DNA from: Salminus brasiliensis
Lineage: Eukaryota > Chordata > Actinopteri > Characiformes > Bryconidae
Length of the DNA: 64,000 nt
Assembly: GCF_030463535.1 (NCBI RefSeq)
Contig: NC_132879.1
Span: forward strand, 36,628,425-36,692,424
Direction of reading: 5' to 3'
Part shown: piece by piece, positions 49,031 through 61,275 of the stretch
Layout: every line of letters begins with the position of its first letter
Numbering within the stretch: position 1 is the first letter of the stretch
Notes under the pieces: model-generated
What the model was told of the DNA's origin: nothing
The model's input: only the letters and a program-made list of their open reading frames with translations
The model's database searches: none
Translations under genes and position numbers: made by a program

Positions 49031-51600
49031 AAGCTATTTACATTTCTGCATAATAAAGAGTTCAGCCTATACATGAATTATGTATAGGAATTATGAAATG
49101 TCTTCTTAAAACCCACTTACAGAGTTCTCACCAAGATTTTGACTTTCACCAATGTTTTCGTATATATATAATATTTCAGTTTATGTGGACGAGAGGAACC
49201 ATCATCATAAGAGCATAGAGAGTTATTACTTTTCTCAAGAACCTTCTTAGGAAAATATTAGTGAATGAGTCCCAATGACTGTCTTGCTTGTTAATTAAGT
49301 ATATGACTGTAAATAAGAAAGTGTTAACTGTAAGGGCTCATTTTCATCTGTAGTCCCTGGCCAGTTTTTAAAACAGCAACCTAAAATGAAATGAAATAAT
49401 AATACAATTGTATCAAAAATCTCATACAGACCATATTAACAGAGACAGATGCAAACAAATACAAACAAAATAAAAAGTACAAGGAAATCATACAAAAATG
49501 TAGTTGTTACATAATCCAATGGATTACTGTTATTGTTATTATTATTATTATTATTATTAATATTATTAAGTCACATAATCTGATTACTTCCCGTTACAAA
49601 TTCAAATGAAAAACGTAACATTTAAAGTCACAATCAAACAGTTTTGTGTTTACACCAAATACCAAACAATCTCATGTCCATATCCAACTATTTTGTGTCT
49701 ACTAAATTATATATGCCATCACTGATGGAGCAAAACCGTATCTCCAAAATGGAAACTTCACAGGGTAAGTAAAAATCCTACATGTTCAAAGTTAATGTAA
49801 AGGTTCTTTGGATTTTCGATTACAGAGGATTGTCAGTACAAAGTACACCAAGTTTGACTGTTTGGAAATGTTGTAATTGGAACAGCAGTGTTGCGTAATG
49901 CATTCTGGGATATGTGGCTGTGCCAAGCCCACACAAGTCATGCCCTGATGCATTCTCGATCACACGGCGGAACAAGAACACAACAAGAACACATTCAGAC
50001 TGTACTCTGCTAGATGTGAGCTTAGTACTTGGGCCGCAGCCGATGGCGATTCACAAGTGCACAGGAACACAAGTACAGACAGGAACGCAGATTAGGAATG
50101 GGCCTCTGTAATGGATAGGAGAAGGTATCATGTCAGCAATGATATATAAGATTGAACTTATTGTGATTAATACTATTAATGCTGAAGCATTAAGTATAGA
50201 CAACAGTGCGTCCAGCAGTCAGCTAACTAATACAGCAGTCAGCTACATCGTATCTACACAACTTCTGTGGCGATTTTCCTAGTTTCGAATGCGTCCTTAA
50301 CGCTGAAAAGTTCAATGATGAATGTTTATAAGCTGTAATAAAATTACTCACTTTTTCACTGTAATTTTTCTATCCTGTTTAGGTAACGCCTTTATGTGGT
50401 CCCTTACTACCCAGCCTCGCCTTTAAGGTGCAGTGTCGAGCCTATTAACGTTCTCAATCCCTGACTCATGGTTTGGCAACTGTACTGCAGAGGACAGGGA
50501 GCTGCAGTGACTTCCTGTCATCTGAGTCAGCAATGGATAAGGTTAACAGGCTCCACACTGCCCCTTTAGATGTTATTTGGGTTTCCTTGTGGCATGTAAA
50601 TTCCCTCCACCTCTTAAGGAAGTACGGCTGTTGTTGAGCTTTCCTACGTAGCAATTCTGTGCTCTGTGTACTCTGTTCCAAGGTAAATCATCATGGTGCA
50701 CACCCAGAAACTCAGTGGTAATCTCTTCATTGCCTTCCTGATGTTGAGGCTGATGTACTTACAACAGTACCAGGCATTTTATCTCTCCTCTGGAGGATTG
50801 ATTATCAATCACCTGTGATCAGGCCTGTTGACTGCTTTATTGTCTATGAATTTAGTTGTTATTTACAGTGTTCAGAATGGCTGGCGACAGTCATGGGTAA
50901 AGAATGTGTAGAGCACCGGGCTGGGACAGAGACAGAGCTATAAGCTATAAGGCAGAGCTGTAATCGTGGAGATAGCTGCTCCTTTTTCTTTTCGAGGTAG
51001 GAGAAGGCCATGTGCATAGCTTTTGAGATCTGGCCAGTAAGTTGTGAAGGATCATGAGTCATGACACGTGTAAGAGAGAGCAGTGCATCGGCTAATGTTG
51101 GGGGGCCATGTTCTTCTCACAGCAGCATCATTTTGAAAGCTGCTGGAGAAATAATTCTCAAGATCCACCCTAAAGAAATTACACCAGTATTTTTTTTTTA
51201 CTCACCCTCTTATCTTCACGGCATCGTTCTGTAGCATGGAAACAACCCACAGCCATGCTAAAGTGCAGCCTCCACACAGAAGGGTTCCATGCAGTGTTCA
51301 GAGCTAGGCCTTAACAGCAATAAGCAATAAACACGATGAGGGAAGTGTAGTGGGCATTAAAAACCCAAAACATTCAGCTCGTCTGGTAGAAGTGCCCATA
51401 GTGTACGACCTGTAGGCGGACAGGGACTATTAAACCTAGGCTTACAGTTCAGACTATAAATGTCAAAAGTCCATTAAAAATGACATGCTCATTTCTGCTA
51501 GCCCTGTATGGGATTCTAGCAGTATATTAGCAATAAATTTCTAGACCCAGAGTTTCAAACGTGGTCATAACTGCATGGGGCCGACGGGACAGGAACGGGA
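49031..51600. other. Intergenic sequence
   Basis: Contains an ATT microsatellite near 49538-49568 and, at about 49896-49912, AATGCATTCTGGGATATG, the reverse of a CCCAGAATGCATT motif seen in ZNF143 sites and in several fish repeats. No gene could be supported; short open frames have no splice or start context. Confidence 0.5.
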
Positions 51601-51601
51601 C

Positions 51602-51960
51602 AGGAACAAAACAGACCCATTTCTTCTAGAAGCTGGAATGACGCAGCACTAACACTGGTCATTAAAATTGTACATTTATTTTCGCAGTGTACCAGTTCCA
51701 CTGGCAGCAAAATAGCTGCATGATGCGGCCACCACCATGTTTAACAGTTGGTACAGTGCTCTTGGGGTTGAATTAGGGCTGGGTGATATGGTAAAAATAT
51801 TGTATCGCAATATTTTAAGACATTTTAACGATACACATCCGGTGTATCCCGTCAGCCCCCGTCGACCAATTTATCACGACACAATATTTTCATATTGCCC
51901 ACCTCAAGGTTGATTGCCTCACTTTTTACCTCTGGTTATTGTCTTCAGTCTTCACACACT
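51602..51960. mobile_element. Nested hAT MITE in Tc1 fragment, copy 1
   Basis: A Tc1 remnant (GGAATGACGCAGCACTAACA, then CCACCACCATGTTTAACAGT, antisense to the transposase) is interrupted after GGTTGAAT (51766-51773) by an element 51774-51906 starting TAGGGCTGGGTGATATGG and ending CATATTGCCCACCTCA. Compared with copy 2 it has lost roughly 230 bases inside. Confidence 0.8.
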
Positions 51961-52691
51961 TTTACTAAACAAATCTGGGAATGGAGTTGCCACAGCTATT
52001 CTACGAATCCTGGTTCAGGTCATGTAATAATGTATAAGACATATTACAGAAATATTAAATACAGTATATCTTTAAATAGGGTCGCAGTCTCGGGAGGCTG
52101 ATGCTTCGATAAAGCCTTAGGTCATTTAGGTCTCATTTCCTATTACTTTGAGGTCAACGAAGGTAAAGCTGCTGCTGCTGTTTTCAGGTCATTCTCAATA
52201 GGAGCATTTGCCAAGTGACTAAACCTAATGACACCCTGTAGGCAGGATGAAGTCATGGGCTGAGTCATCTAAACTATAGAAACATGTGATTTATGAAAAA
52301 GCCTTATTAATCAGGAGGGGGGGGGGGTTCCCCATTGTAACTTTAATAACTCAGTTTTGGTCTTATTGATGTGATTCTTTTGCATTAAAAACATTTTAAT
52401 AATACTATATGTTGTATGTGTTGCCCTACTTTTGAGGCTCTTACAAGCTTCTGGACCAGGGCAGTGTTTCTGTTGTTTACTTAGTGGTGTGACGCATGTT
52501 TACATATTCTTGTTTCTTGTTTTATGGAAATTTCACAGCCATGTTGAGATGATCTTGACCGAGACATACCATAGGCCATATCGTTTGTTGAATCTCAAGA
52601 TCCAGATCACAAAAAGCCCTGATCTGGATCTTCTCTCCCTGGGTTTATGTTTTGAAATAAACACAAAGGCACACATCTGCAGTAAATTATA

Positions 52692-53060
52692 TTTAATGTC
52701 TACAACCAAGCATAAAGATCTGAACAAGTCCTTAAAACAGAGACAGTTCAAAGGTGCCCCCCAAACTAGCAGCGGCCTGTGTACAGCTCAGACAGCAGAC
52801 AGCATGGACATTTCTGTACAGGTTTACCACAAAACACTGGCTCTTAGTTTGCCTTTCAAACTCAGCAACAACAGTCCGACATTACCTAGAGTTCAAGTAG
52901 GTGAGTGGATTCACTGATCTGATTACAGCAGGTAGCTCCCAGTGCATCTGCAGTAGCTCGGTAACGGGTCTCGTCTCAGCTCATCTCAGAGCTCATCTGG
53001 GAGTCTGGCTCATCTAGCGGTTTCCCCCAAACGGCAGAGCAGACGAGGTCACTACAGCCA
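52692..53060 (-). other. 3'UTR of the small membrane-protein gene
   Basis: From the stop at 53061 the minus strand runs to an ATTAAA at 52692-52697, a common variant poly(A) signal. The 161-codon open frame on the opposite strand here has no protein-like features. Confidence 0.4.
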
Positions 53061-53270
53061 TCACAGCCCGATGTGTTTTTTAGCCGAGCTCCGGGTCCGG
53101 AGTGGGGACGATGAGGCTTGTTTCACATTCACCGTCCACTCGTCGTCCTTGTGGTGAGGAGTCTGGACAAACATCAGGCCGCCGACAGAGTCAACTAGAC
53201 CGTACAGAGCCGCCAAAAGCGAAAACGCCGTCCCGAAGAAGCACACTTTCAGGAGGTCAACCGCAGCCAT
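53061..53270 (-). CDS. Small single-pass membrane protein, unidentified (69 aa)
   Basis: The minus strand has an ATG at 53270 (AAGCATGGC context) opening a 69-aa protein: MAAVDLLKVCFFGTAFSLLA, then ALYGLVDSVGGLMF, a polar HHKDDEWTVNVKQ stretch and a basic tail RTRSSAKKHIGL. Residues about 6-34 form one hydrophobic helix. A splice acceptor (GTCGTTTTTCAG) lies just upstream at 53292 and a matching donor (AAGAG then GTCAGT) at 53394, so a 101-bp intron separates it from a non-coding first exon in a CpG-bearing stretch, as expected of a real small gene. I do not recognise the family. No neighbour suggests a role. Confidence 0.55.
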   Translation of the reverse strand: MAAVDLLKVCFFGTAFSLLAALYGLVDSVGGLMFVQTPHHKDDEWTVNVKQASSSPLRTRSSAKKHIGL

Positions 53271-53393
53271 GCTTATGGCTAGGCTAAGATATCTGAAAAA
53301 CGACAAAACACACAAACGTAGCTAGTTTCACTAGCGTTTCTCACGGCGTGATTCTCTGATACTCGTTTCCAGACAAAGTGAATAAAGACTGAC

Positions 53394-53600
53394 CTCTTGC
53401 CAGAGCCTGTTGTTTTCAGTGTGTGGTCAGTACCGTGGTCAGGAGCCTGGGGGGGGGAGGAAGCTGGTGCAGTGTCTCCAGTCTCACAGCTCCTCAGGCT
53501 GAAGTGGGCTGGGAATGTCTGAGCTTTCGCTTTGGTGACTGAGCTAAACTCACTCGTGGTTGGGAATTTCCGCGAACTGACGAAAGCTTCTCGTTTCACG
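53394..53600 (-). other. Non-coding first exon and promoter of the small gene
   Basis: Lies upstream of the donor at 53394 and is richer in CpG than the flanks. The exact start site is not visible. The G-run at about 53450-53457 may be variable in length. Confidence 0.4.
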
Positions 53601-53816
53601 AAGAAAAGCTTAATTTTTTATCTCAACTTTCACCCAAATATGGAAAAAAGTGACAAAATAATTTTTTTTAACTTTTTCTCTGGAAAGTGATTAACTGTGA
53701 CAAACGATGAGCGTCCTTCAAGAGAGAGCTCAAGAAAAAGCTGTAGCTACAGCCTTCAGATACTGGGAATGCTGGAGTAGCTCGTTCAAGCCATTTTCTT
53801 TAAAATATCCTTTAAA

Positions 53817-54440
53817 CAGGAACACAACAGACCCATTTCTTCTGAAAAGGTCGTGCTGTTCCTCAGGAAGCTGGAATGACACAGCACTAACACTGGTTAC
53901 TAAAATTGTACATTTGTTTTTGGGGTGTACTAGTTCCACTGGCAGCAAAATAATCCCTGAGCATGATGCGGCCACCACCATGTTTAACAGTTGGTATAGT
54001 GCTCTGGGGGTTGAATTAGGGCTGGGCGATATGGTAAAAATATTGTATCACAATATTTAAGGACATTTTAGCGATACACATCCGTTTATCATGAAACTTG
54101 TGAATGCTGACGAAATGTATATGTAGCGACAGATTTTTGAAAACTACTGTACGAATACTGTCCCATACTTAGCGCAGGGATCTCTAATCAAAGTCCGCTG
54201 CACTTCATCTAAAAAAAAACAAACAAAAAAACCAAACTAATTACACTGTAACCCAATGTGAAGTTGATCAATGTTCTTTAGGCACTGACAGTGTCCTCGA
54301 TTTGCCTAGAAAAGCATAATGTGTATCACAATAACACAATTTATCACAGTACGATATAATATTGTCATATTGCCCACCTCTAGGTTGAATGCCTCACTTT
54401 TACTCATCCAAACATACCTCTAGTCATTGTGGCCACACAG
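53817..54440. mobile_element. Nested hAT MITE in Tc1 fragment, copy 2
   Basis: The Tc1 remnant here matches copy 1 and carries the complete nested element 54017-54382: TAGGGCTGGGCGATATGG at the left, CATATTGCCCACCTCTA at the right, flanked on both sides by GGTTGAAT (54009-54016 and 54383-54390). An 8-base target duplication and TAG-RG-TGGGC inverted ends are hAT features. No transposase is encoded in 366 bp. Confidence 0.85.
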
Positions 54441-55434
54441 ATCAATCTTTGTCTCATCTGACCATTAAATGTTTTCCTGGAAGGTCTTTTTTTATTGTTA
54501 ATGTACTTTTTAAAATATTTTTTTATAAAGTAGGCTCACAGTCTCCAATAAAACCAAGGAGACAAAAGTTGGGATTCAATTCAATGTATATTTAATAACC
54601 TTTATCTGCCATAGTGTTGTTTGTTTGTTTTTTTGTACCCATTGGTCTAAATGTGTTTAATGGCTACAGCAGGTAAGAATCAGCTACCATGGACAACATG
54701 TAAACATTTTACCTCTCTAAAAAAGTTCATGTCTGTAAGTCAAACAGGAGAAATATGATCAGTGGACCACTAGATGGAGACAACTGCTGAACCTCTAGTG
54801 GCTCTCTGCTGACTGTAATAGAACACTCTATCCTTGCATTTACAACCATACAGTGCATGAACCAATTGGGATTCACTAGATAAATAGCAGTGTCATATTG
54901 GAAAGCTGGAAAATGAGTGACAGGACTGACACTATCAAAAAGAATGATGAAATACTACTAAAAATAGGTATATCTATATTTCTCTGATTTTCATTTTTGA
55001 AACTTCTGCATTTTAAGAACATGTAATGATAAACGAATGCATAGAAATAGTCTAAAAATGCAAGGAACAAAATCTCTTTACATTAAAGAATGACATTTGT
55101 TATGAGCAATAATATTTATAGAGGCATTTTACGTTTCGGCAGCTGGGCTCCTCTTTTTAATGGAAATATTGAACTTTTGTTGGGCAAATTTAAAAGTTAT
55201 TTTAGAACGGTATAATAGTTTTGTAGCTGTATCAGAGTATTTGAAGTGAAATCATAACCACGAAATGACACAGCATGTAACTGTAGGTTTCTGGCAAATG
55301 ATTTCATCTATTTAGCATTGTAGGTTGTCAACTCTTGTCAGTTAGTATTTCCATCAGTACTGATTGTGTTATAAGATGGATTCTATCTAATCCATTAAAT
55401 TCACCTTCTTTTTTCTGCTATCTCCTATTTTCAG
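54441..55434. other. Intergenic or intronic AT-rich sequence
   Basis: I see no gene, strong repeat or regulatory pattern in this stretch apart from short T-rich runs. Confidence 0.4.
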
Positions 55435-55498
55435 GTGCAGAAGGCCAGCCAGCTAAACACCATTTCTTTGTCTGACCTAGAGGTCGCATTTCATACTG
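55435..55498 (+). CDS. Isolated candidate exon
   Basis: A textbook acceptor (CTGCTATCTCCTATTTTCAG) precedes 64 open bases reading VQKASQLNTISLSDLEVAFH plus T, followed by a donor-like GTTAGT. It ends in phase 1 and does not join in frame to the coding start at 57929. It could be a real exon of an unidentified plus-strand gene or a decoy; only the splice signals and open frame support it. Confidence 0.3.
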
Positions 55499-55534
55499 GT
55501 TAGTCTTTCCATCACTGTCAATACACCTGACTCA

Positions 55535-55985
55535 TCAGAATCAGATTTATTGGCCAAGTATGTTCACACACACAAGGAATTTGATTCCAGCTGTTAGTGT
55601 CTCTCCAATATTAAAAATATACAGCTAATCTTCATATAATTTACAAACAGCAGTATACACAGTATAAATAGACTAAACGAGGGCATTTCCATACAGTGTG
55701 CTTTACAGTGATATTCACAGAATAGCAGTATTCAACACTATACAGATTAAATAATGTGTAACCACAGCAGTGTACACATATGTGAAATGAATAATGGTGC
55801 AGTAATGGAGGAACTGTAGGATAAGAGTGATCAGAGTTTATCAGTAGTATCTATGACCTGTATCTGATGATGGTGATCAGCTGTTGATGAAGGTGATGGA
55901 TGGCCTGAGGCTAAAAACTTATGTCTTAGTGGACATAGTTCTGTAGCGTCTGCCAGACGGGAGCAGCTGAAAGAGGTTGTGACCA
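55535..55985. repeat. Interspersed repeat (TTTATTGGCCAAGTATGTTC type)
   Basis: Starts with CAGATTTATTGGCCAAGTAT and AAGGAATTTGATTCC and ends with CTGCCAGACGGGAGCAGCTG and GAGGAGTCTGTACG, a block common in fish genomes as a retroelement 3' part. No open frame. Confidence 0.6.
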
Positions 55986-56149
55986 GGCTGCGAGGAGTCT
56001 GTACGTACATAGGTATGTTTATACTAATGTAAGTACTTTACATCCATGCACATCCACATTCAACGACCTGTGGTTTAATTCTAACTATGTGGAAAGATTG
56101 AATGTAAAACAAAATGGCTTTACACCAGGTCAGGACTTTGGGAAGTCAC

Positions 56150-56405
56150 TTCTAAAAGCCTAATGTTTGCCTACTTTATCCAGTCCACACCCACCTTTGA
56201 TGTGTTTCGGATTATTGACCTGTTGGAACATCCAGTCGTGGCCAAGTTCCACCTGTCTAGCTGAAGAATTCGGAGGTAGTCCTCCTTCTTCATTATTCCA
56301 TCCACTTTGTGCAATGTTCCACTGGCAGCAAAACCCCAGCTCCTGAGCAGGATACTACCACCACCATGTTTAACAGTCAGCACAGCATTCTTGGGGTTGA
56401 ACTCA
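56150..56405 (-). mobile_element. Tc1/mariner transposase fragment
   Basis: The minus strand reads [20 protein letters not shown] then [19 protein letters not shown], matching the V-K-H-GGG, W-G-F-A-S-G, K-G-M-Y-IL block of Tc1-like transposases. An in-frame remainder follows, then decay. Confidence 0.85.
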
Positions 56406-56502
56406 TTGAAGGCCTAGTGTTGTTAAGACATTCATTCATGTCCACGAATAAATTTAAATAGCTGACCACTAAATACTAACTGTATTTGCAGAATTTACAA
56501 AT

Positions 56503-56533
<31 letters not shown>
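56503..56533. repeat. (CA)n microsatellite
   Basis: About 15 CA units. Confidence 0.95.
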
Positions 56534-56535
<2 letters not shown>

Positions 56536-57301
56536 TGAGGGTAGTTAATGCCTACACATGCTAATACCAGTGCAGTCTTTCGCCCTTTTTCTTTTTCTCT
56601 TTCTTTCAGTGGGTCAGGACCTCCATGTCATATGCTTGCATCTGACACGCTCCATTTAGAGAACTGTTTTTCACATGAGGCTCATTATCATTACTGTGCA
56701 CGAGGAATGAAGCATGAAGGAGTAAAGGTTACCAACCACAAATCAAAATCTTTCAGGTTTTCCCCTAAACACAGTTTCATGGTACTCAGCGTCTGGAACC
56801 AAGTTTTGTAATGTTGATTGAGCAGCAGAGCAGTGTCAACCTCTCTAAATGGCTAAGAGGATTTTCCATGGCTCTGTCTGCTGTCACCCACAGATGAGCT
56901 TATTCATGAGGACAGTGAGGGGGAGCAGTTTTAGCAGCCTACTATAATCTATGAGTGAAAAGCTTGCTGTTTCGTCTTGTAGTTTGCAAAAGTGAGACGA
57001 AGCTGCCGCTGTAGTCTGTGGCTACACGCACAAAGCTTTACACCATTTAGGACAGTTCTGAGTTTACTATTAGACCACTCACGGCCACTGCCAAGTATTC
57101 TCTGCTGGAAATAGCCTTGGCGCCGTTGTGCAATTCTTCTCTGTCCATCCACAAATCCCCTCAGGCACACACAAACACAATCAGAGGCTGTAGGGAGTGA
57201 GTGTATTTAAGTGCCCTTTCTAGGTTCACCACTCTTTACATTAATTCTCCAATCCTCTTTGTGAGAGTGACGTGTGCTCCTGACATAATCAAAGCTGAGC
57301 C

Positions 57302-57334
<33 letters not shown>

Positions 57335-57898
57335 GCCCGCAAGTGAGCACTCAACAGGACAAAAACACTCAGTCTCCTCCTTTCTCTCGTTCTCCCATGT
57401 CCTACTCTACAGCTCCCTCAGGGTCCTTTACTATCTCTAGTTAGTCTTCTTTTCCATCCCTTCTTTCCCAGGCCCACCCTATACCACCCAGCGTTTGCTC
57501 CCACTGCGGCCAGAGGCTTGTGGAGGTGGAACCGTCTCCACAGCGACTCCCTCGTCTCCGTGTGAACAGGTGCGCAGGGCAGGAATCCCGAGAGCTGAGA
57601 TTTAGACCTGACTGGCCTGCCTCATTCAACAGGAAAATGGGTCATGAATAACTGCTGTACTGCTCTGGAATCAAAGGCAGCGATCAACTTCTGTTTTGAC
57701 GCGTATCAGCACTGGCTCAGCTGTGCTCAGAGGTTCCCCCCACCAGAGCCTGACTGTGCAGTTTGAATCCACTGCTGCTGGGCTGATTTGAATAAGATTA
57801 AGAGAGGTTTTTTTTTTTAGCATTTGCATTCGCCCTGTGTCGAGACCAACCAGGCAGGCTCAGGCAAGCCGGTGGTGGAAAGCTAGTGCGTTTTACAG
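56534..57898 (+). other. Upstream region of the 57929 coding exon
   Basis: Includes a GA-rich microsatellite at about 57303-57335. 57450-57900 is GC-richer and may hold the 5' exon or promoter of the gene starting at 57929. No coding exon is convincing. Confidence 0.35.
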
Positions 57899-57928
57899 GA
57901 GGCTGGTCTCCAGAGTGCTTCCAGAAAC

Positions 57929-58134
57929 ATGACTGACATCGACACTGCTTTGGTGGTTTCTGAAGGGGACCTCAAGCCGGTGGACCGTCCTAGCATGGTG
58001 GACAACACGGAGCATGTTTTGGACTACCACTGTTACGATGGGCTCCCGCATGGAGGCTGGCACGGGCATCGGCACGAGACGGCAGCCCAGCGCTACACGG
58101 CCACGCGCATTCAGGCCGGCTTTCCACCAAACAG
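57929..58134 (+). CDS. First coding exon of an unidentified gene (partial)
   Basis: An acceptor-like GCGTTTTACAG ends at 57898 and an ATG with A at -3 (AACATGA) starts at 57929. The frame is open to a good donor (CAAACAG then GTGTGT) at 58134, giving 68 codons plus two bases: MTDIDTALVVSEGDLKPVDR, PSMVDNTEHVLDYHCYDGLP, then HGGWHGHRHETAAQRYTATR and IQAGFPPN. Third-position GC is high compared with flanks. It is acidic at the start, then Gly/His-rich. I do not recognise it and found no second exon before the window ends, so the gene presumably has a first intron of more than 5.8 kb. Confidence 0.5.
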
Positions 58135-60870
58135 GTGTGTCCAAGGGTCATGGGGTTACATACATCAGTTGTTAGTATCACACCAGGGAGCATGGGACAC
58201 TCACTAACGCAAGGTGAAATGTAACATGCACTGTTTATGTACTTCAGCAGGTTTGGGCAGCACTTGCTTTTGGTCATCTTGTATTTTGCCACATGATATT
58301 TAGTTTTATACAGTGAAACATTTGTCAAAGTTCATATTTAACACTGAAAACAATGAGTCAATTACAACAATGGTGAGATAAGCCCATATGCCCATCATAT
58401 TTATTTTGATATAGACATTTTTACATGTTCAGGTTGGAAACATTTACAGCTCATCAATTACTACATAATTTATCAGGCCCCCCATTTACCCCATCACCAG
58501 CATAGTAAACACAGTAAGTGTATAAACAGGTAGGCTTCTCCAGCTGTGTTTAGCAGCTCCTCGCTCTTTCTCTTCTGCAGGATATCGCGAACAGTCTGTA
58601 CAACCGATCCTCAAGGTTGCCTGGCACCTTGTTTTTCCAGTATATTTTAAGTGTAAGTGGCCTTCAAGACAAGTCATGGGCTCACTTTCAATGACATGTT
58701 GAGTCTCCATAATTGCCACTGATTCAAAACACTAAGGAAGGTGGCCAGCGCATGCACAGCCTGGCATCACAGCAGCATAGAGAGTCATGTATAATTGAGT
58801 GGCTTCAAATCTGATGCTGGGACAACAGACTTGGCCTTTAAGGAGCCTGTGAGCTATTTTCGGGCGAACGCTTCACAGCTGCCCCTACTGGTAGGAGACA
58901 GGACAGCGCAAAGCCTGGGCAAATTCAAATGGGTCAGAATCAATGCCGAAAATAGCCCCATGTGCTATAGAGGAATTTCTGACCCATATATCTACTGACC
59001 CACATGTGGAGACAGACACACACACACACAAACCAATGTGCATTGTGTCACCTTGCGGGGGTGATGGTGCACTGTGGGAAAGAGGAGGTGGAGATACTTA
59101 GCACAACAGCTACTGGGTTGAGCAACTGCTTTTTGGTTTCCTTCCATTCTGTGTCCAGCAGAGACATCCATCTGAAGTGCTGTGCGCACAAACGGCCTTC
59201 TGCGATAGCCTATCACAAAGTAAACAACTGTTACATTCTTATGGAAACAATATTTGTCAGGGGTTTTATGAAATGTTATTAACCAGGATATTGACTAATC
59301 TCTTATGGCAAGTGCAAATGGTTACCACTCTCAGACAGGGCACAGAGATTTCAAAAACCTTTCATCAGTTGCCGTTAATAAAGATAAGTATATGAGCGAT
59401 TGCAATAATGAGCAAATTACTTATGAACATAAGAGCAGCACTTGAAAAGAACCCTCTCGCCAGCTGTTAAACATGGGATTCTTTTCATCAAATGCTTCTC
59501 TGTTTTTTCCTCCCAACATACATTTGCAACCGCGACCACAGAGTTATGTTTTAACAGCATCAATGCACAGCACCTGTTTCCAAAATGCCTCTGGCTGATC
59601 GAGATGTGGTTTGTGGAAGCAATGCTGCACAGTAGAACAGTGGAACACCACTGGCACTTTGCTGTCATATGGCAAGGCCAGCATACAAGCAGTTCTATCT
59701 GTTTTCTTGACTTCCCCAGTTCCACAGAACAGCCTGAGATGGACACGCTTTGAAATATAGCTTTTTGTAGTTTTCCGGTGTGTTGTTACATCAGTTTGCT
59801 TCATTTTCAGATCCTCAGCAGCTGCTTAGAGGAGCACATTGTTGTTCAGTGCTAGCACACGGTTAGCACAAGAGCCTTAAATTGACTCTTGAATCTCTGG
59901 AATTGTTATCATCTGATAATTCCTAATGCCAATCTCACTATCTCACAAGTCGAAATAAGTCCGTTAAGGCACGCTCTGAAACTTTTCCATGTGTTCTTTT
60001 ATTTTCTTGAATGCTAGTTAATAGCAAATATAAAATATTTAATCTAAAATAGTTAATAGCAAATATAAAAAGTACCTGTGCATTAGCATTAATGTCTAAA
60101 ATTGTGTGCTGTAGAGGTTGTGTGTACTTCTTTTTACATCAAATATCAACAAAATACATCATTTGGACAGGAGGACCCAAACCTTTGCATATAACTGTAT
60201 TAAGGCTCTGTGTATATGTCCATTGCTTTGTCTGGTGCACTGCTTCTCGGCCAGGGAGACCATGGCCTAGAACACTCATGTACTTAATCTGTTTGGTCCT
60301 AGGCGAACAAAAGGTTAAGAAGCAGTAAGAGGACTAGCAATGAAGAAATTGTTTATCTGAAAAAACACATTTTAGCCTATTCATTTTATGGGCCAGCCAA
60401 AACCAGGATTTCTGGTAATTCCAACCATAGTTATTGTGGCCTGTTAGCTTTCATTCACAAAAGCCACACAGTAAACTCAGACCCCAGTGAGTTGCTAATC
60501 ATCTCATGCTACGCAACTCATCTTACATGTTTTCACAAGTTTGACATTAATACTAACTCCATACTGTTTCCATTTTTGGGCAAAAGCTCCTTTCACATTT
60601 TGGACAACACACATTTAAAGAAGCACTGAAAAGTGTCTTTTTATATGTACATACATTTACCTTTACATTTACTATCCCTTTTAGCTGCCTGTCACATGAC
60701 ATGTAAAAGAAAATGGCTTTCAGGACACAGATTAAGCTGAGTACTTGACTAAATTGCATGATTAATGGTGATTATTCATTCAGTGATTCTTTACTCTCCA
60801 GCAAACATTCAGTCCACGACAGCCTATTAGGCCTATTGTGTCATTTTTTAAAAAAAGTAGGACGTTCTCC
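58135..60870. other. Presumed intron/intergenic sequence
   Basis: No convincing exon. 59417-59753 is open on both strands for over 100 codons, but neither translation looks like a protein family and neither has splice context. A short CA tract is near 59020-59030. Confidence 0.4.
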
Positions 60871-61275
60871 ATAAAACAACCAGAGGGTTGGGTGGGACAT
60901 GAAGCTTAATCCAGCAGGAGACGGACAGTAGCTGAGAGGAACTAAGCTAACGTGTGCATGTGGGGCCTGTATGGGTAGGCCAACTGGGAACCAGAACATT
61001 TTGTCCTCGGGTTCCATGTTGGCCCCACATATGGATATCCACAAGTTTCACTGATTGGACCAGGAGTGGTTAAACATGGGCCCCATCTGCATACAGGACC
61101 TAGATGGACCTAGATGTGTGAGATTAAGGTTTGGCTGTAATGGCTATAATTGGGAAGCCCTACTGGGATACTGTTAAAACGTGGGTGAGCCCATGCTCAC
61201 CTGGAACCCACCTAGAACCCACTAGCCCATGTTTCACCTACGTGAGCCCCACACAAGCATTTGTGCTGGGGGAAT
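60870..61275. repeat. Degenerate GGGCCC/CCCAC-rich repeat
   Basis: Variants of TGGGGCC, GGGCCCCA, CCACATATGG, AACCCACCTAGAACCCACTA and GAGCCCCAC recur, giving the look of a decayed tandem or SINE-like family. Unit borders are not clear. Confidence 0.45.

Noticed and set aside
52432-52917. 161-codon open frame on the plus strand
   Set aside because: No domain, start context or splice signals; it overlaps the likely 3'UTR of the small gene on the other strand.
59417-59753. Overlapping open frames of more than 100 codons on both strands
   Set aside because: Both look random in composition and have no supporting signals; mirror-image open frames are common by chance.
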